DNA of 64,000 nt from JBCBSP01 sp039819095 (GCA_039819095.1 JBCBSP010000002.1:402593-466592), one strand, 5' to 3'; positions 26,695-36,248 are shown, numbered from the stretch's first letter. Notes: generated from the sequence alone by a model not told the origin. Made by a program: numbers and translations.

Positions 26695-28698
26695 TTACTG
26701 GCCTAACCCGCCGGTTAGCCCGGCGAGCAGATCGCCAATGGAGCGCGCGGCAGGCTCCGGCGCGGTGTCGTCAACAACGGGAGAGACGGGCGGCGCTTCG
26801 GTCGGCGTGTCCTGAACCGGCGCCGGGTAGATCGGCGCTTCGGCGATGAATTGCGCGAATGCGCGCGCCGGGCCGACCCCGCCCACAGCCTCATCGGTCG
26901 GGCTGCCATCGTCATTGCCCATCCAGACCACCGCCGCCAGCCCGTCCGCCCAGCCGGCGAACCAGGCGTCGCGAAAGGCGTTGGAGGTTCCCGTCTTGCC
27001 GCGCACCGTCCGCCCTTCAACCTGGGCCGCGCGGCCGGTGCCATAAAGCACTACCGCATCGAATAAATCTTCCATATCGGTGACGATCCGGCGGGCGAGA
27101 ACGGTGGTGCGGACCGGGGCGGAGCGCTGATAAATCACCTCGCCTGAGGCCGTCTCAATACGCGTCACGGCGTGAACCGGCGCGGCGTATCCGCCGTTCA
27201 TGAAAGGCGCATAGGCTTCAGCCAGCTGGATCGGCGTGACTTCATACGCGCCCAGCGCCAGCGCGCTGGTGTTCTCGATCGGCGCATCCAGACCCAGCCG
27301 ACGCGCGGTGCGCAGCACATAGCCGCGGCCCGCCGCTTCCGCGACCCGGACCGCGACCGCATTGGACGATCGCGCAAAGGCGGTGCGCATGGAGACCAGG
27401 CCGTCATATTCATCTGAATAATTAGCCGGCGACCAGCCATCGACCGTCACCGGCGCATCAACGAAAGCGTCCTGCGGACCGAAACCGGCTTCAAATGCGC
27501 TGGCGTAGACAAAGGGCTTGAAGGCCGAACCGGGCTGGCGGTAGGCGGACACGGCGCGATTGAACGGCGAGGTGCGATAATCCCTTCCGCCGACCATGGC
27601 CACCACCCCGCCCTCAGCATCCAGCGCAATGAGCGCAGCCTGGCCGGCGCCGCGCGCAGAAGCCGGATCGTCGAGCACAGTGATAATCGCACGTTCGCCA
27701 GCGCGCTGCGCGGCCACATCAAGCGTGGTCCAGACGGTGAGATCACCCTGCGCCCCGCCGGAAAGCGTGCGAGCGCGCGAGAGCGCCCAGTCGGCAAACC
27801 AGCCCGCGCCGGGGCTGGACGCACCGCGCGAAACCCGGATGGGCGCGGAGGCGGCGGCAAAGCGTTCTGCTTCGCTGATCCGCCCGGTATCGGCCATAAG
27901 GTCCAGCACCACGGTGGCGCGCACAGCGGCGCGGCGGGAATCATTGACCGGCGAATAGCGCGACGGCGCCTTCAACAGCCCTGCGAGCAAGGCGGATTCC
28001 GCGATGGTCAGGTCCTCGACGCGCTTGGAGAAATAACGCTGCGAGGCGGCGTTCGCCCCATACGCCCCGGCGCCGAAATACACCCGGTTCAAATATAGCG
28101 CCAGAATCTCGTCCTTGGTGAAGCGGTGCTCCAGACCGAGCGCCAGCATCATTTCCTGCAGCTTGCGCTTCATCGTGCGCTCGGGCGTCAGGAAGAGATT
28201 CTTGGCGAGCTGCTGGGTGATGGTCGAGCCGCCCTGGACAACCCGCCCGGCGCGAATATTGGCCACCAGCGCGCGGGTCGTGCCGATCAGATCAATGCCG
28301 AAATGCCCATAAAAACGCCGGTCCTCAACCGCCAGGACCGCGTCCACGAGATTGGCCGGCAGGGCGTCGGCCCGGATCGCCGGTCCGCCCGGATCACCGC
28401 GTCGAGCGATCAGACGACCCTGTCGGTCCAGAAACGTCATCGATCCGGCATGCGGCGCCGGCTGAAGCACGGCGATGTCAGGAAGATCGCGCGCCAGCGC
28501 AATCATCACGAAACCGGCGCCGAGCATGACCCCGACGCTGAGCGCGGCGACGGGCTTGACCATGCGCCGCCACCAGGAGCGCCGGCCACGCTGCGACAGT
28601 CGCTGCCTGGCGCGCGCGCGCGCCGCCCGGCGCTCCTGAGGAGCGCGGGTCCGCCTTACTGAAGCGCGCGATCGCGAGCCGGGCCGCCTCTGGACCAT
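26695..28698 (-). CDS. Penicillin-binding protein 1A-type bifunctional peptidoglycan synthase
   Basis: This class A PBP polymerises and cross-links peptidoglycan. From ATG 28698 (GGAGAGG 8 bp upstream) the 667-residue protein has a very Arg-rich cytoplasmic tail (about 45 residues), one membrane helix, a GT51 glycosyltransferase domain (AVEDRRFYGHFGIDLIGTTR with the catalytic Glu, GGSTITQQLAKNLFL, RKLQEMMLALGLE) and a transpeptidase domain with SAFKP (SxxK), SSN, and GKTGTSN. The C-terminus is a short Pro/Glu-rich tail. A longer start at 28773 exists but has no ribosome site. It diverges from a small lipoprotein gene. Confidence 0.95.
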   Translation of the reverse strand: MVQRRPGSRSRASVRRTRAPQERRAARARARQRLSQRGRRSWWRRMVKPVAALSVGVMLGAGFVMIALARDLPDIAVLQPAPHAGSMTFLDRQGRLIARRGDPGGPAIRADALPANLVDAVLAVEDRRFYGHFGIDLIGTTRALVANIRAGRVVQGGSTITQQLAKNLFLTPERTMKRKLQEMMLALGLEHRFTKDEILALYLNRVYFGAGAYGANAASQRYFSKRVEDLTIAESALLAGLLKAPSRYSPVNDSRRAAVRATVVLDLMADTGRISEAERFAAASAPIRVSRGASSPGAGWFADWALSRARTLSGGAQGDLTVWTTLDVAAQRAGERAIITVLDDPASARGAGQAALIALDAEGGVVAMVGGRDYRTSPFNRAVSAYRQPGSAFKPFVYASAFEAGFGPQDAFVDAPVTVDGWSPANYSDEYDGLVSMRTAFARSSNAVAVRVAEAAGRGYVLRTARRLGLDAPIENTSALALGAYEVTPIQLAEAYAPFMNGGYAAPVHAVTRIETASGEVIYQRSAPVRTTVLARRIVTDMEDLFDAVVLYGTGRAAQVEGRTVRGKTGTSNAFRDAWFAGWADGLAAVVWMGNDDGSPTDEAVGGVGPARAFAQFIAEAPIYPAPVQDTPTEAPPVSPVVDDTAPEPAARSIGDLLAGLTGGLGQ

Positions 28699-28850
28699 TG
28701 GGCACCTCTCCGCCGTGTCCCGCACACCACACATGGACCCGGTTAAGGGCCGGTGAAGCGGCGCGGCTTGCATCAGTGCGGGCGGGCCATGATCATGACC
28801 CCGGCTGATCGCCGTCGGCCCGGTTGGCGGCGCCTTGAGGGATAACCGTC

Positions 28851-29057
28851 ATGAACCGACCCACACCCGCCGTCGCCGCGCGCGCTGCGGCGCTCGCCGC
28901 CATTGGATTGCTGCTGGCCGGCTGCGCCCAGCTTGTCGAAGGGCCCAGCGTGTGCACCGATCAGGGCATCTCGGCCCCGAACTGGCCTTATTGCGCGCCC
29001 GCCGAGCCGGGCGGTCATGGACCCGCAGACGACCCGATCAATCCGGCTGGCGGTTGA
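28851..29057 (+). CDS. Small lipoprotein of unknown function
   Basis: The 68-residue product has an N-terminal signal with lipobox LLAGC (Cys about residue 26), leaving a mature lipopeptide of about 43 residues that has two further Cys residues (VCTDQG and YCAPAEPGG) and a Gly/Pro-rich end. GAGGG lies 9 bp ahead of the ATG, supporting translation. The two Cys could form a disulfide. No family is recognised. It lies between the divergent PBP1A gene and a GDPD lipoprotein. Confidence 0.62.
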   Translation: MNRPTPAVAARAAALAAIGLLLAGCAQLVEGPSVCTDQGISAPNWPYCAPAEPGGHGPADDPINPAGG

Positions 29058-29125
29058 GACTGACACAGCGGTGACATGATGGACGGCTAGCGTCGCGCCT
29101 CGTTTTCTCCCGCACGGGGTGCGCC

Positions 29126-30172
29126 ATGCGCTTGTTTCTTTCCGCCCTGGTCCTGGCTGCATTCGTCGTGAGCGCTTGCGCTGAACCGGCGCCGCACGAG
29201 GCTGATTCTGACCTTACCACAGCGCCTGCGTGGGCCACGCTGAGCGGGCAGGCGCCGCAGGTCATCGCCCATCGCGGGGCGAGCGGGATCCATCCTGAAC
29301 ACACTGTTTCAGCCTATCGGCGCGGGTTTGAGGATGGCGCAGACATTCTGGAGCCGGATCTGATGGTGTCGCGCGACGGCGTCCTGATCGTGCGCCATGA
29401 CCCCTATCTGTCGACCTCCACCAATATCGCCGACCATCACGAATTCGCCGACCGCGTTGCAGAACGCAACGGCCGGCTGGATTGGTGGGTATCCGACTTC
29501 ACGGCTGAAGAGTTGGGCAGCCTGTCCGCCCGCCAGGTCTTCGCAGACCGCGACCAGACCCGCAATGATGTCGACGCGGTTCTGACTTTTGATGATTTCC
29601 TCGATTTCGTCGACGTGCTGGAAACCGAGTGCGGCTGCACGATCGCGATCGAACCGGAGGTCAAGCTGCCGGCCGAGCATGCAGCGCTCGGGTTGGATCC
29701 TCTTCCCCTGCTTCTCGACATCCTGGACGAGCGCGGCCTGAACACAGCCGAGGCGCCCATCATCGTGCAGTCCTTCAATGCTGACTTCCTGCGCCAGCTG
29801 GACAGGGCGAGCGAGGTGCGCCTGGCCATGCTCTACGCCGGACCGGACGAGCCGGGCTATGATGCGGACGGGCTTTCTCTGGCTGAAATCGCGCAATTTG
29901 CTGACGCTGTCGGGCCGAACAAGGCGGTGTTGTTCGATACCGGCGGGGCATCGTCCGGCTATCTGGAGACCGCTCACGCGCTTGGGCTTAGTGTTCACGC
30001 CTGGACGGTTCGCGATGATCGCGCTCCGGTGGTCGGCGCCAGCGTGGAAGCCGAGCTGGAGGCGCTCTACCGGCTTGGTGTAGACGGCGTCTTCACCGAT
30101 CACCCGGCAACGGCGGTTCGGGTGCGCCGGACCATGGCCGAGGCGTCGGGTCTGCCGCTTAGCGAAGGCTGA
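29126..30172 (+). CDS. Glycerophosphodiester phosphodiesterase, lipoprotein
   Basis: The enzyme cleaves glycerophosphodiesters to glycerol-3-phosphate and an alcohol. The 348-residue protein has a lipoprotein signal (VVSAC, Cys about residue 17) and the GDPD TIM barrel with VIAHRGASGIHPEHT, the metal site ILEPDLMVSRDG, VRHDPYLS, IEPEVKLP and GVDGVFTDHP. The periplasmic GlpQ-like subgroup is favoured because of the lipobox and an insertion after the HD motif. Gap to the next gene is about 90 bp. Confidence 0.92.
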   Translation: MRLFLSALVLAAFVVSACAEPAPHEADSDLTTAPAWATLSGQAPQVIAHRGASGIHPEHTVSAYRRGFEDGADILEPDLMVSRDGVLIVRHDPYLSTSTNIADHHEFADRVAERNGRLDWWVSDFTAEELGSLSARQVFADRDQTRNDVDAVLTFDDFLDFVDVLETECGCTIAIEPEVKLPAEHAALGLDPLPLLLDILDERGLNTAEAPIIVQSFNADFLRQLDRASEVRLAMLYAGPDEPGYDADGLSLAEIAQFADAVGPNKAVLFDTGGASSGYLETAHALGLSVHAWTVRDDRAPVVGASVEAELEALYRLGVDGVFTDHPATAVRVRRTMAEASGLPLSEG

Positions 30173-30260
30173 ACGCCTGACGCTGAGCCGGCGTGAAAAA
30201 GCGCCTTCGCCGGCGGCCCATCAATGATATGGCTATCGCGAAGCGAGGATGGAGCGCGCG

Positions 30261-31142
30261 ATGGTCAATCCGGTTCTTGTATTGCACGGCGGGGCGGGCG
30301 TGCTCGCAGCGCGGTCGCACGCCGCTGAGCTGGAGCATATGGGCGCGCTGGCCGCACTCGGCCGGGAGCGCCTCACAGCCGGGGCGAGCGCGCTGGATGT
30401 CGTTGTGGAGATCGTTCGCGCGCTGGAGGCCAGCGGGCTCTACGTCGCTGGAAAGGGCAGCTCGCCGAACGCGGCGGACCGGTACGAGCTCGACGCGGCC
30501 CTGATGGACGGCGCGCGCCGCGAGGCGGGCGCGGTTTCAGCCCTGGAGGGCTTTCTGTCTCCCATCGATGCAGCGCGCGCCGTGATGGAGCGCACCCCTC
30601 ACGTCCTGCTCGCCGGCGCCGGCGCAGCCGCCTTTGCGCGCGAACAGGGGCTCGCGCGTGTTGAAGACCCCGACCGTTATTATACGCCCGCCGCAGCGCC
30701 CGACGACCGCCCCATCCCGACCGGAACGGTGGGCTGCGTCGCGCTGGATGGCGCGGGAAGGCTGGCCGCAGCGACATCGACGGGCGGGACGCTGAAGAAG
30801 CGCTGGGGCCGGGTTGGCGATACCCCGATCATTGGCGCGGGCACCTGGGCGGATGAACGCGTTGCGGTGTCCTGCACCGGCCAGGGCGAGTTCTTCATGC
30901 GGGCCAATGCAGCCGCCGATGTCTCAGCACGCGTGAAATACGCCCGCGCAAATCTCGACACCGCCGTGGCCGGCGCGCTGGACGATGTCGCACGTTTCGG
31001 CGGCGAAGGCGGGCTCATCGCCGTCGATGACGAAGGCCATGTCACAGCTCAGTTCAACTCGCCGGGAATGAAACGCGCGATTTTAAACCGCGATGGCCGG
31101 ATCGAGGTCAGCGTCGATGACGTGCTGATCGCGCGCGATTGA
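30261..31142 (+). CDS. Isoaspartyl peptidase/L-asparaginase, Ntn-hydrolase family
   Basis: The 293-residue protein belongs to the plant-type asparaginase group, whose precursor cuts itself to expose a catalytic Thr. It opens with VLVLHGGAG, has VVEIVRALE, and the autoprocessing site IPTGTVGCVALD, which puts the nucleophile at about Thr156; GGTLKKRWGRVGDTPIIGAGT follows as the substrate loop. Start ATG 30261 (GGAG 6 bp upstream) is preferred; ATG 30249 is an alternative. It converges with ptsN, with 3 bp between stops. Confidence 0.9.
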   Translation: MVNPVLVLHGGAGVLAARSHAAELEHMGALAALGRERLTAGASALDVVVEIVRALEASGLYVAGKGSSPNAADRYELDAALMDGARREAGAVSALEGFLSPIDAARAVMERTPHVLLAGAGAAAFAREQGLARVEDPDRYYTPAAAPDDRPIPTGTVGCVALDGAGRLAAATSTGGTLKKRWGRVGDTPIIGAGTWADERVAVSCTGQGEFFMRANAAADVSARVKYARANLDTAVAGALDDVARFGGEGGLIAVDDEGHVTAQFNSPGMKRAILNRDGRIEVSVDDVLIARD

Positions 31143-31145
31143 GCC

Positions 31146-31610
31146 TCAGGCCGCATCCGTCTGCGCAGCGCCGGCGATGATGGCCTGCAGGGCGGCGGTG
31201 CCAGGTGCGGCCCGAAGCGCATGACGCATGTCCTTGCGCCGGAAGAAGCGCGAAATCCGCGCCAGCGCCTTCAAATGATCCGCACCAGCGTCTTCCGGCG
31301 CCAGAAGCAGGAAAACGAGATCGGCCGGGCGACCGTCAATCGCGTCGAAATCAACCGCCTGACGCATGCGCGCAAACACCCCGCAAACCCGATCGACTTC
31401 AGGCATGCGCGCATGCGGAATCGCCACACCGTCACCGACGCCGGTCGAGCCCAGACGCTCGCGCTCGGTGACTGCATCCAGAACCCGGCGCGCCGGCAGA
31501 TACAAAGACCGGCCCGCAAGCTCGGAAAGCGCGTGGAGCGCCTGCTTGCGGCTGGTCGCGGAAAGATCCGCAACAACACCGCCCGGCGGAAGGAGATCTG
31601 ATAAGGCCAT
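31146..31610 (-). CDS. ptsN: PTS IIA-like nitrogen regulatory protein PtsN (EIIA-Ntr)
   Basis: PtsN is the terminal phosphoacceptor of the regulatory nitrogen PTS and adjusts potassium, nitrogen and envelope responses. The 154-residue protein has the phosphorylatable His in GVAIPHARMPEV (about residue 66), and the LVFLLLAPEDAGADHLKALARISRFFR block of EIIA-Ntr. It is the last gene of the lptC-to-ptsN series, 48 bp after hpf, the usual place beside rpoN. Confidence 0.95.
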   Translation of the reverse strand: MALSDLLPPGGVVADLSATSRKQALHALSELAGRSLYLPARRVLDAVTERERLGSTGVGDGVAIPHARMPEVDRVCGVFARMRQAVDFDAIDGRPADLVFLLLAPEDAGADHLKALARISRFFRRKDMRHALRAAPGTAALQAIIAGAAQTDAA

Positions 31611-31658
31611 ACTCGGTCGCGTCTACTGCTGGTTCAGGTCGGCGCAATCACGGTGAAG

Positions 31659-32276
31659 CTACTCAGCCGCCGCGCCGGGCGCGTCTTTACCCCCAAGCGC
31701 GGGATCAATCCACCCCACGTTTCCGTCAGGTCTGCGATAAACGATGTTCACGCCCCGGCTGGACACGTTGCGGAACACCAGGAAGGGCGCGCCGATCAGG
31801 TCCATTTCGTGGACCGCCATGCCCACCGTCATGGTGCGAAGCTCGCCGGCGGTTTCCGCGATGATGACCGGGTCCTCTCCGCCCAGCGCGCCGCCATCAT
31901 CATCCTCGTCATCGCGCGCGTCATTGCCGCGCAAGACATAGATGGAGGCCTGTTCGGCCGGCAGTTCAGCCTTGTTGTCGGCGTGATGATCCTTCAGTCG
32001 ACGCTTGTAGCGCCGCAGCCGCTTCTCCAGATGTCCCACCGCATCTTCCGCCGCGCCATAGGCGTCATCGGCCTTACCGGTGGCCTGAAGAAAGGCGCCG
32101 GACGGCAGGTGAAGCGAACAGTCCACCTGAAAGCCGAATCCTTCCTTGGTGACGACCACATAGGCCTCGCCCGGGCGGTTGAAGTATTTGGCGACGCCGT
32201 CCTCCACCTTGGCCTCTATGCGTTCGCGCAAGGCTGGGGACATGTCGAGTTGCTTGGAGACAAACTGGATTTGCAT
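31659..32276 (-). CDS. hpf: Ribosome hibernation-promoting factor, long form
   Basis: Long HPF binds in the decoding site and dimerises 70S into inactive 100S particles in stationary phase. The 205-residue protein has the N-terminal S30AE domain (MQIQFVSKQLDMSPALRERIEAKV in two pieces), an acidic linker with DDEDDDGG, and the C-terminal dimerisation domain ending in FLVFRNVSSRGVNIVYRRPDG. AGGGAGC precedes the ATG. About 207 bp separate it from rpoN, room for its own promoter; I see only weak candidates there. Confidence 0.95.
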   Translation of the reverse strand: MQIQFVSKQLDMSPALRERIEAKVEDGVAKYFNRPGEAYVVVTKEGFGFQVDCSLHLPSGAFLQATGKADDAYGAAEDAVGHLEKRLRRYKRRLKDHHADNKAELPAEQASIYVLRGNDARDDEDDDGGALGGEDPVIIAETAGELRTMTVGMAVHEMDLIGAPFLVFRNVSSRGVNIVYRRPDGNVGWIDPALGGKDAPGAAAE

Positions 32277-32483
32277 GGCTGCTCCCTATGCTGTGAGCCC
32301 TTCCCATCTTCAGGAAGGGCGGCTGAGCGCGGTGCGCCGGTTCGCTCTGCAAGCAGACCGGTGGACAGGGTGTTCTAGCGTCTCACGCCGCGCCCAGATG
32401 ACGGGCTCGTCTGGAAATGACGCTACGGGTCCACGCGAGGCCGCGTCAATCTTGACAACTGAACTTGGATCGGGGCGAGCCGG

Positions 32484-33974
32484 CTAACCCGCCTTCTTCA
32501 GGATCCGGCGACGCTGAACCGAGGACGGGATGTTCATCGCTTCACGATATTTCGCCACGGTTCGCCGGGCGATCTCGATGCCGTCTGAGAGCAGCCGCTC
32601 CACGATGCGATCATCAGACAGGACCTCGCCGGATGTTTCCGCATCGATCATGGCCTTGATGCGATAGCGCACCGCTTCGGCTGAGTACGCCTCGCCGCCA
32701 TCAGCAGACGCGATCGCGCTTGTGAAGAAGTATTTCAGCTCGAACAGGCCGCGCGGCGTGGACACATACTTGTTCGATGTCACCCGGCTGACCGTGGACT
32801 CATGCATGCCGACCGAATCAGCGACCGTTTTCAGGTTCAGCGGACGCAGCCAGGCCACGCCCTTGGCGAAAAAAGCGTCCTGCTGACGAACGATTTCAGA
32901 GGCGACCTTCAAGATTGTGCGTGCGCGCTGGTCCAGGCTTTTGACCAGCCAGGAGGCGTTCTGCGTACAGGTGGAGATAAAGGCTTTTTCCTCATCGGAG
33001 CGCGCCGCGCTCTGAATCTGCGCGGCATAGCTGTTATTCATCAACACGCGCGGCAGAGTCTCGCTGTTCAGCTCCACCATCCAGCCGCCGTCCGGGCTCT
33101 GGCGTACGTGAACGTCCGGCTCCACGACACGGGCGTTGTCGGCGCCGAAGCCCAGACCCGGCTTGGGCGTCAAACGCTTCAGCTCCGCGATCATGTCATC
33201 AAGGTCTTCGCCATCGACTTCGCAGGCCGCTTTCAGTCCGGGATAATCATGCTTGGCCAACAGCGGCAGGTTATCCACCAGCGCCGCCATGGCCGGGTCC
33301 AGCCGGTCGCGCTCTTTCAGCTGCAGCGCCAGGCATTCCTGAAGCCCGCGCGCCAGGACACCGGCCGGCTCAAAACTCTGAAGCCGGTCCACCGTGGCTT
33401 CGACCTCGGAGACGGTGCAGCCCAGTCGTTCAGCCGTATCGGCCAGATCCGCGCGCAGATAGCCGTCATCATCGACCAGATCGATCAGGTGAGCGGCAAT
33501 CAGCCGGTCCGATGCGGTCAGCGCCAGATCGGCGAGCTGATCGTGCAAATGCTCACGCAGCGTCTTCTCCCGGCTGGAGTTGGCTGCAGCATCATAATCC
33601 TCACCTTCGAACGAACCGCCTTTGCCGGCCTTGGACCAATCCGTTGACGGACCGGTCGCGGCGCCGGTTTCGCGCTTGGCTTCCGGATCGACGCTCTCCG
33701 CATCGGCGTCCAGCGCTTCATTGGCTGCGCCCGGCGTCTCAAAGGAAAGCTCAGCAGCGTCGGCCTTAGTCTCGGCGCGCTCTTCAGCGTCGTCTTCGCC
33801 ACCCTCGGCGCGGTCGTCGCGCTCAAGCAGCGGATTGCGTTCAAGCTCGGCTTCAACGAAGGCGGTGAGCTCCATATTGTTCAACTGCAACAGCTTGATC
33901 GCCTGCTGCAGCTGCGGGGTCATCACCAGACCCTGTCCCTGGCGGACTTCCAGTTTTTGTCCCAGTCCAGCCAT
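32484..33974 (-). CDS. rpoN: RNA polymerase sigma-54 factor RpoN
   Basis: RpoN directs transcription from -24/-12 promoters that need an enhancer-binding ATPase. The 496-residue protein (ATG 33974) has the Gln-rich region I (QGLVMTPQLQQAIKLLQLNN), an acidic Ala/Glu region II, a core-binding region, the HTH (HESTVSRVTSNKYVSTPRG) and the RpoN box ARRTVAKYREAM close to the C-terminus. An upstream in-frame ATG at 34124 falls inside lptB and is rejected. It lies 13 bp after lptB. Confidence 0.97.
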   Translation of the reverse strand: MAGLGQKLEVRQGQGLVMTPQLQQAIKLLQLNNMELTAFVEAELERNPLLERDDRAEGGEDDAEERAETKADAAELSFETPGAANEALDADAESVDPEAKRETGAATGPSTDWSKAGKGGSFEGEDYDAAANSSREKTLREHLHDQLADLALTASDRLIAAHLIDLVDDDGYLRADLADTAERLGCTVSEVEATVDRLQSFEPAGVLARGLQECLALQLKERDRLDPAMAALVDNLPLLAKHDYPGLKAACEVDGEDLDDMIAELKRLTPKPGLGFGADNARVVEPDVHVRQSPDGGWMVELNSETLPRVLMNNSYAAQIQSAARSDEEKAFISTCTQNASWLVKSLDQRARTILKVASEIVRQQDAFFAKGVAWLRPLNLKTVADSVGMHESTVSRVTSNKYVSTPRGLFELKYFFTSAIASADGGEAYSAEAVRYRIKAMIDAETSGEVLSDDRIVERLLSDGIEIARRTVAKYREAMNIPSSVQRRRILKKAG

Positions 33975-33987
33975 GCCGGTGTCTTTC

Positions 33988-34761
33988 CTAGTGGAAGCGG
34001 TCGCCCAGATAGACGCGTCGCACATCCGCATCGCCGCGCACGGCGTCCGGCGCGCCCTCGAACAGCACTTCGCCATCGTGAATGATGGTGGCGCGATCGG
34101 TGATGTCGAGTGTCTCGCGAACATTATGGTCGGTGATCAGGATCCCGATCCCGCGGTCACGCAGGTACAGAATCAGATCGCGAATATCGGAAATCGCCAG
34201 CGGATCGATGCCGGCGAAGGGTTCATCAAGCAGCATGAAGCCGGGTTGTACGGCCAGAGCGCGGGCGATCTCCACGCGGCGACGCTCCCCGCCCGACAGG
34301 GCCAGAGCCGGCGCGTCGGCCAGATGCTCGATGCGCAGCTCACCCAAGAGTTCGGAGACCAGAGCCCGGCGGGCGCTTACATTCGGTTCTACGATCTCGG
34401 CCACGGCGGAAACGTTTTCAGAGACCGACATGCCGCGGAAAATCGAGGCTTCCTGCGGCAGATAGCCGATGCCCAGCCGTGCGCGCTGATACATGGGAAG
34501 GCCGGTGATGTCGTCTCCGTCGAGCATGATGCGGCCGTAATCGACCGGGATGAGCCCAGTGATCATGTAAAAACAGGTGGTCTTACCCGCCCCATTCGGA
34601 CCGAGAAGACCGGCGACCTCGCCATGCTTGAGCGTCAGTGAGACATTCTTCACTACGGCCCGCTTGCGGAAGGACTTCCCGATACGGTCCACCCGCAGCC
34701 CCTCGGACGAGGCGCCGACATCCGCGCCAGGCGCGGGTCCGGTCTGGTCAATAACCGACAT
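33988..34761 (-). CDS. lptB: LPS export ABC transporter ATP-binding protein LptB
   Basis: LptB is the ATPase of LptB2FGC that drives LPS to the outer membrane. The 257-residue protein has Walker A GPNGAGKTT, the Q-loop region IGYLPQEASIFRGMSV, signature ALSGGERRRVEIARAL, Walker B GFMLLDEPFAGIDP and the H-loop DHNVRET, a profile typical of LptB. A roughly 25-residue N-terminal extension precedes the domain. lptA lies upstream with a 112-bp gap that contains a stem-loop. Confidence 0.97.
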   Translation of the reverse strand: MSVIDQTGPAPGADVGASSEGLRVDRIGKSFRKRAVVKNVSLTLKHGEVAGLLGPNGAGKTTCFYMITGLIPVDYGRIMLDGDDITGLPMYQRARLGIGYLPQEASIFRGMSVSENVSAVAEIVEPNVSARRALVSELLGELRIEHLADAPALALSGGERRRVEIARALAVQPGFMLLDEPFAGIDPLAISDIRDLILYLRDRGIGILITDHNVRETLDITDRATIIHDGEVLFEGAPDAVRGDADVRRVYLGDRFH

Positions 34762-34797
34762 GCCTCATTTCACTCCATTTGTGCCTAAGAATTGGTA

Positions 34798-34830
34798 AGC
34801 GGCGCTCAGGGTGTCCGCCCGAGCGCCGCT
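34798..34830 (-). other. Stem-loop between lptA and lptB
   Basis: AGCGGCGCTC (34798-34807) and GAGCGCCGCT (34821-34830) form a perfect 10-bp stem with a 13-base loop. There is no T-tract on either side, so it is not a classic intrinsic terminator. Between lptA and lptB in the mRNA it could act as a 3' barrier that sets the lptA/lptB message ratio. Confidence 0.6.
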
Positions 34831-34873
34831 ATACGTGTCGATTGTGACGAGCCATCAGCGCACCCGCTGCGGC

Positions 34874-35455
34874 TCAGCCGTTCTCAAAAGCCTGCGGGCC
34901 GTCGCCCGGCGGCGTCGGCATTTCGCAATCGCCCTGTTCGACCTCATCTTGCGCGCCCGGGAAGAATACGCTGCGCACCCGGCCGCCGCTCTGCGCACCT
35001 TCATTGCCCTGAAGCCGCGAGACGCCGGTGGCGAGATCGGCGACCAGGCGGCTGCCCGTCGATACGTTGCAGCCCTGCGTCAGGACGACATTGCCGGTCA
35101 GCGTGATGGTCTCGGTTTCCACATTGTAAACTCCGTGTTCGCCATGGGCGACTTCGCCAGCGGTGACGTAGTAGACCTGACCTTCCGCGACCAGGCGCGT
35201 GACCGCCTCGAAGGCGCCGGTGTCGGACGCCCGGAAGAACACATCGACCCGGTCGGCGCGCAGCCGCGTTGCCCCGCGCACCGCGTTCACATCACCGGAG
35301 TAGACCGCGCGGCCTTCAGCCTCGAAGACCTGAAGATTGTCCGCGCTGACATCCAGCGGTCCTTCATTCATGGCGCCGCCGGGCGCCTGGGCGAATGCGG
35401 CGGCGGACAGGGCGGTTGCGCCGAGAAGGGCGATGGCGATGCGGTTGACCGTCAT
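34874..35455 (-). CDS. lptA: LPS transport periplasmic protein LptA
   Basis: LptA bridges LptC and LptD in the periplasm. The 193-residue protein has a signal peptide (MTVNRIAIALLGATALSAAAFAQ in two parts) and the OstA-like repeat pattern DVSADNLQVFEAEGRAVYSG, DVNAVRGATRLRADRVDVFF and ITLTGNVVLTQG, typical of LptA jellyroll strands. The start overlaps the lptC stop by 4 bp (ATGA). The C-terminus is acidic and Pro-rich. Confidence 0.93.
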   Translation of the reverse strand: MTVNRIAIALLGATALSAAAFAQAPGGAMNEGPLDVSADNLQVFEAEGRAVYSGDVNAVRGATRLRADRVDVFFRASDTGAFEAVTRLVAEGQVYYVTAGEVAHGEHGVYNVETETITLTGNVVLTQGCNVSTGSRLVADLATGVSRLQGNEGAQSGGRVRSVFFPGAQDEVEQGDCEMPTPPGDGPQAFENG

Positions 35456-36156
35456 GGGAGGTCCTCCATTGAGCCGGTCTCGTCGACAGGCTGATCTTGA
35501 TCGGTGGCGGAGATGAAGATGCGGGTGCGCACGCCATTTGTGAACTCAACGCGCGCGCCGTTATCGAAGATGGAGAAGGCGCCGGCGTGAATACGTCCCC
35601 AAGGCGCCTCGCCATAGACCGGCCGGGCCCCGCTCACCCGGGCTTCGGTGAGATGCAGAGAGGCCTCAGGCGTGCTGAAGGCATAGCCGGATCGCGTTTG
35701 CAGGCTGACCTCGCGCTGCAGGGTTAGCACGCGTGTCTCCGCGTCGAACACGCCGGCTTCGGCCAGCACGGCGGACGGATCGGAGGCGGCCGCCGCGATC
35801 AACGCATAGTCCAGCCTGGGCCGCTCCAGCTCGGTGATAGCGATGTCATCGGAGCGCCGGGTCGCGGCTTCGGCGGTGACCACATAGGCCGTTCCGTCCT
35901 GATCGCGTCCGGTGAAGCGCGGATTGACGATGCGTTCGGACTCACCATCCGGCGCGGTCAGATCATTGGCCAGCTCGCCGGCATCCGACAGGATGACCTG
36001 GATCAGCGCATTCAGCGCGATCACCGCCATCAGAGCATAGATTGCAATGCGCAGCCCGCGCACCAGGCGTGAACGACTATGCGCACTCGACAGGGCCAGA
36101 GCGCGATGGGCTCCCAAGCCTGAAGCGGACCCGCTTGTAACCGTTGCCGTGCTCAT
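35452..36156 (-). CDS. lptC: LPS export system protein LptC
   Basis: LptC is the inner-membrane-anchored piece of the LPS bridge. The 234-residue protein (ATG 36156; a TTG at 36204 is also in frame) has one transmembrane helix (RGLRIAIYALMAVIALNALI) near residues 35-55 and a periplasmic LptC domain with NPRFTGRDQDGTAYVVTAE and the SLHLTEARVSG strand. It overlaps lptA by 4 bp and lies about 90 bp after nrnC, an arrangement common in alphaproteobacteria. Confidence 0.88.
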   Translation of the reverse strand: MSTATVTSGSASGLGAHRALALSSAHSRSRLVRGLRIAIYALMAVIALNALIQVILSDAGELANDLTAPDGESERIVNPRFTGRDQDGTAYVVTAEAATRRSDDIAITELERPRLDYALIAAAASDPSAVLAEAGVFDAETRVLTLQREVSLQTRSGYAFSTPEASLHLTEARVSGARPVYGEAPWGRIHAGAFSIFDNGARVEFTNGVRTRIFISATDQDQPVDETGSMEDLP

Positions 36157-36248
36157 GACGCGTCTGCGTCCTCGTTCTGCCGCCGCCTGTGGCGCATTCA
36201 CCAACCTTCATGACGCAGCGTTAAGGCGCGATCAAGGCGCGGCCCGCC

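Noticed and set aside
34798..34830. Intrinsic terminator after lptA
   Set aside because: The 10-bp stem is not followed by a run of T in the direction of transcription.
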